Below are positions 5,497-6,095 of a stretch of 6,095 nt of DNA, piece after piece (position 1 is the stretch's first letter; each line of letters opens with the position of its first letter). The stretch comes from Sphingobacterium sp. (lineage in GTDB: Bacteria > Bacteroidota > Bacteroidia > Sphingobacteriales > Sphingobacteriaceae): assembly GCA_030146225.1 (NCBI GenBank), contig JASLCA010000167.1, positions 1 through 6,095 on the forward strand. Direction: 5' to 3'. The position numbers were made by a program, and so were the translations under genes. The notes under the pieces were generated by a model. That model made no database searches. It was not told where the DNA came from and saw only the letters and a list, made by a program, of their open reading frames with translations.

Positions 5497-6095
5497 ATGT
5501 TAAAGAACTTACTATTAAACGGCCTGCTTATCCTGTTTTCATTTTCCTTTTCGTATGCACAACTAAAAGTCGAAGACGGAACCTCAAACACGGGAACTAT
5601 AACGCCCAATGCGAACGCAGTTTTGGATCTCAACAGCATACAAAGAGGTGTGTTGTTTCCAAGAATACCATTAGAAAGCAGCACTAGCCCTAGCCCCTTG
5701 ACCAAACATGAAGCGGGAATGATGGTCTACAACCTGTCTACTAAAAATGATTTGAAAGCGGGCATTTATTACAACGATGGTCAGAAATGGATAAGTACTT
5801 CCTCGGACAGTAAAGGCAGCGGCATAAATTATAATCCCATTACCTATACACTTACATTTATAGATGATAAAGGCAATTTAATGAAGTTAGATTTTCAGCA
5901 AATTGTTACCGCCAACCAGACCATCACCAGCTTAATAAAAGGAGTAGATGGCAGCTACTTGTATACCGCCGAAGATGGTAAGACCACCCTAATCGATGTT
6001 CCAGCAGATGTTATCGAAAACTTCCAGCAAATAATGAGCGATAGCAATGTACAAAAGGAATTGACCCTACTCATAAAACAGGTAGCGGGCAATGT
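5497..6095 (+). CDS. Secreted adhesin/tail-fibre-like protein, N-terminal part (runs off window)
   Basis: The ATG at 5497 opens a frame without a stop to the right edge: 199 complete codons are visible and the gene continues. Residues 1-21 form a signal peptide (cut at SYA|QL). Residues about 38-100 match a domain common at the N-terminus of large Bacteroidota surface proteins: NAVLDLNSIQRGVLFPR (40-56), PLTKHEAGMMVYN (67-79) and GIYYNDGQKWI (89-99). These resemble fibre-type trimerising regions. Beyond residue 110 come strand-rich segments (YTLTFIDDKGNLMKLDF) and GSYLYTAEDGKTTLIDVPADVIENF (152-176 region), the type of unit that usually recurs many times further on in such proteins. It probably acts outside the cell in adhesion or matrix formation. 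Full length, repeats and any type IX sorting domain lie beyond the window. Family membership is from memory. Confidence 0.82.
   Translation, partial: MLKNLLLNGLLILFSFSFSYAQLKVEDGTSNTGTITPNANAVLDLNSIQRGVLFPRIPLESSTSPSPLTKHEAGMMVYNLSTKNDLKAGIYYNDGQKWISTSSDSKGSGINYNPITYTLTFIDDKGNLMKLDFQQIVTANQTITSLIKGVDGSYLYTAEDGKTTLIDVPADVIENFQQIMSDSNVQKELTLLIKQVAGN

Noticed and set aside
5469..5705. 78-codon minus-strand open frame opposite the adhesin start
   Set aside because: It is antisense to the signal peptide and conserved N-terminal domain of the adhesin-like protein and has no recognisable feature.
1..6095. Mobile element or transferred island
   Set aside because: No transposase, integrase, tRNA gene, terminal inverted repeats or target duplication was seen, and base usage appears uniform by eye.

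Overview
The window looks like chromosomal DNA from a Bacteroidota species, most likely Sphingobacteriaceae (Sphingobacterium/Pedobacter-like). Base composition is moderate and AT-leaning. The starts have A/T-rich leaders instead of Shine-Dalgarno sites, and candidate promoters fit the Bacteroidota -33 TTTG / -7 TAnnTTTG pattern. Signal peptides often end just before Gln. Two protein families typical of the phylum are present: a TPR-membrane-LuxR-type HTH regulator, and an exported adhesin-like protein opening with an 'AVLDLNS..RG.LFPR' domain. The genus is an inference.

Layout: (1) 1-1010, plus strand: the C-terminal part of a membrane-tethered TPR/LuxR-type regulator. Its reading frame is already open at the left edge, so the true start lies outside the window. 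A strong hairpin follows (1038-1071). (2) 1011-1409: a control region holding a helically phased array of ACTACC units (1227-1289), a candidate promoter (1299-1330) and a roughly 70-nt leader. (3) 1410-4699, plus strand: four closely spaced genes that look like one operon, all encoding exported proteins. They are a CsgG-like protein with an extra C-terminal domain, a small lipoprotein, a DUF6175-like protein, and a protein with two exact C-x31-C helical repeats. (4) 4700-4792: a convergent gap with a hairpin. (5) 4793-5098, minus strand: a small unrecognised cytosolic protein with its own promoter. (6) 5099-5496: a divergent control region with a minus-strand promoter, a candidate plus-strand promoter and a structured leader. 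(7) 5497-6095, plus strand: the N-terminal part of a secreted, probably repetitive adhesin-like protein that is still open at the right edge.

How they may work together (inference): the four-gene operon appears to encode an envelope complex built from CsgG/TolB-N-like modules, a lipoprotein anchor and disulfide-stabilised helical repeats. Its domains are reminiscent of the CsgG secretion channel and of the flagellar FlgT protein, but no curli subunit and no flagellar gene is visible. The adjacent adhesin-like protein is a possible client. The membrane-bound regulator or another DNA-binding protein could act on the phased array. None of these functional links is proven by the sequence.
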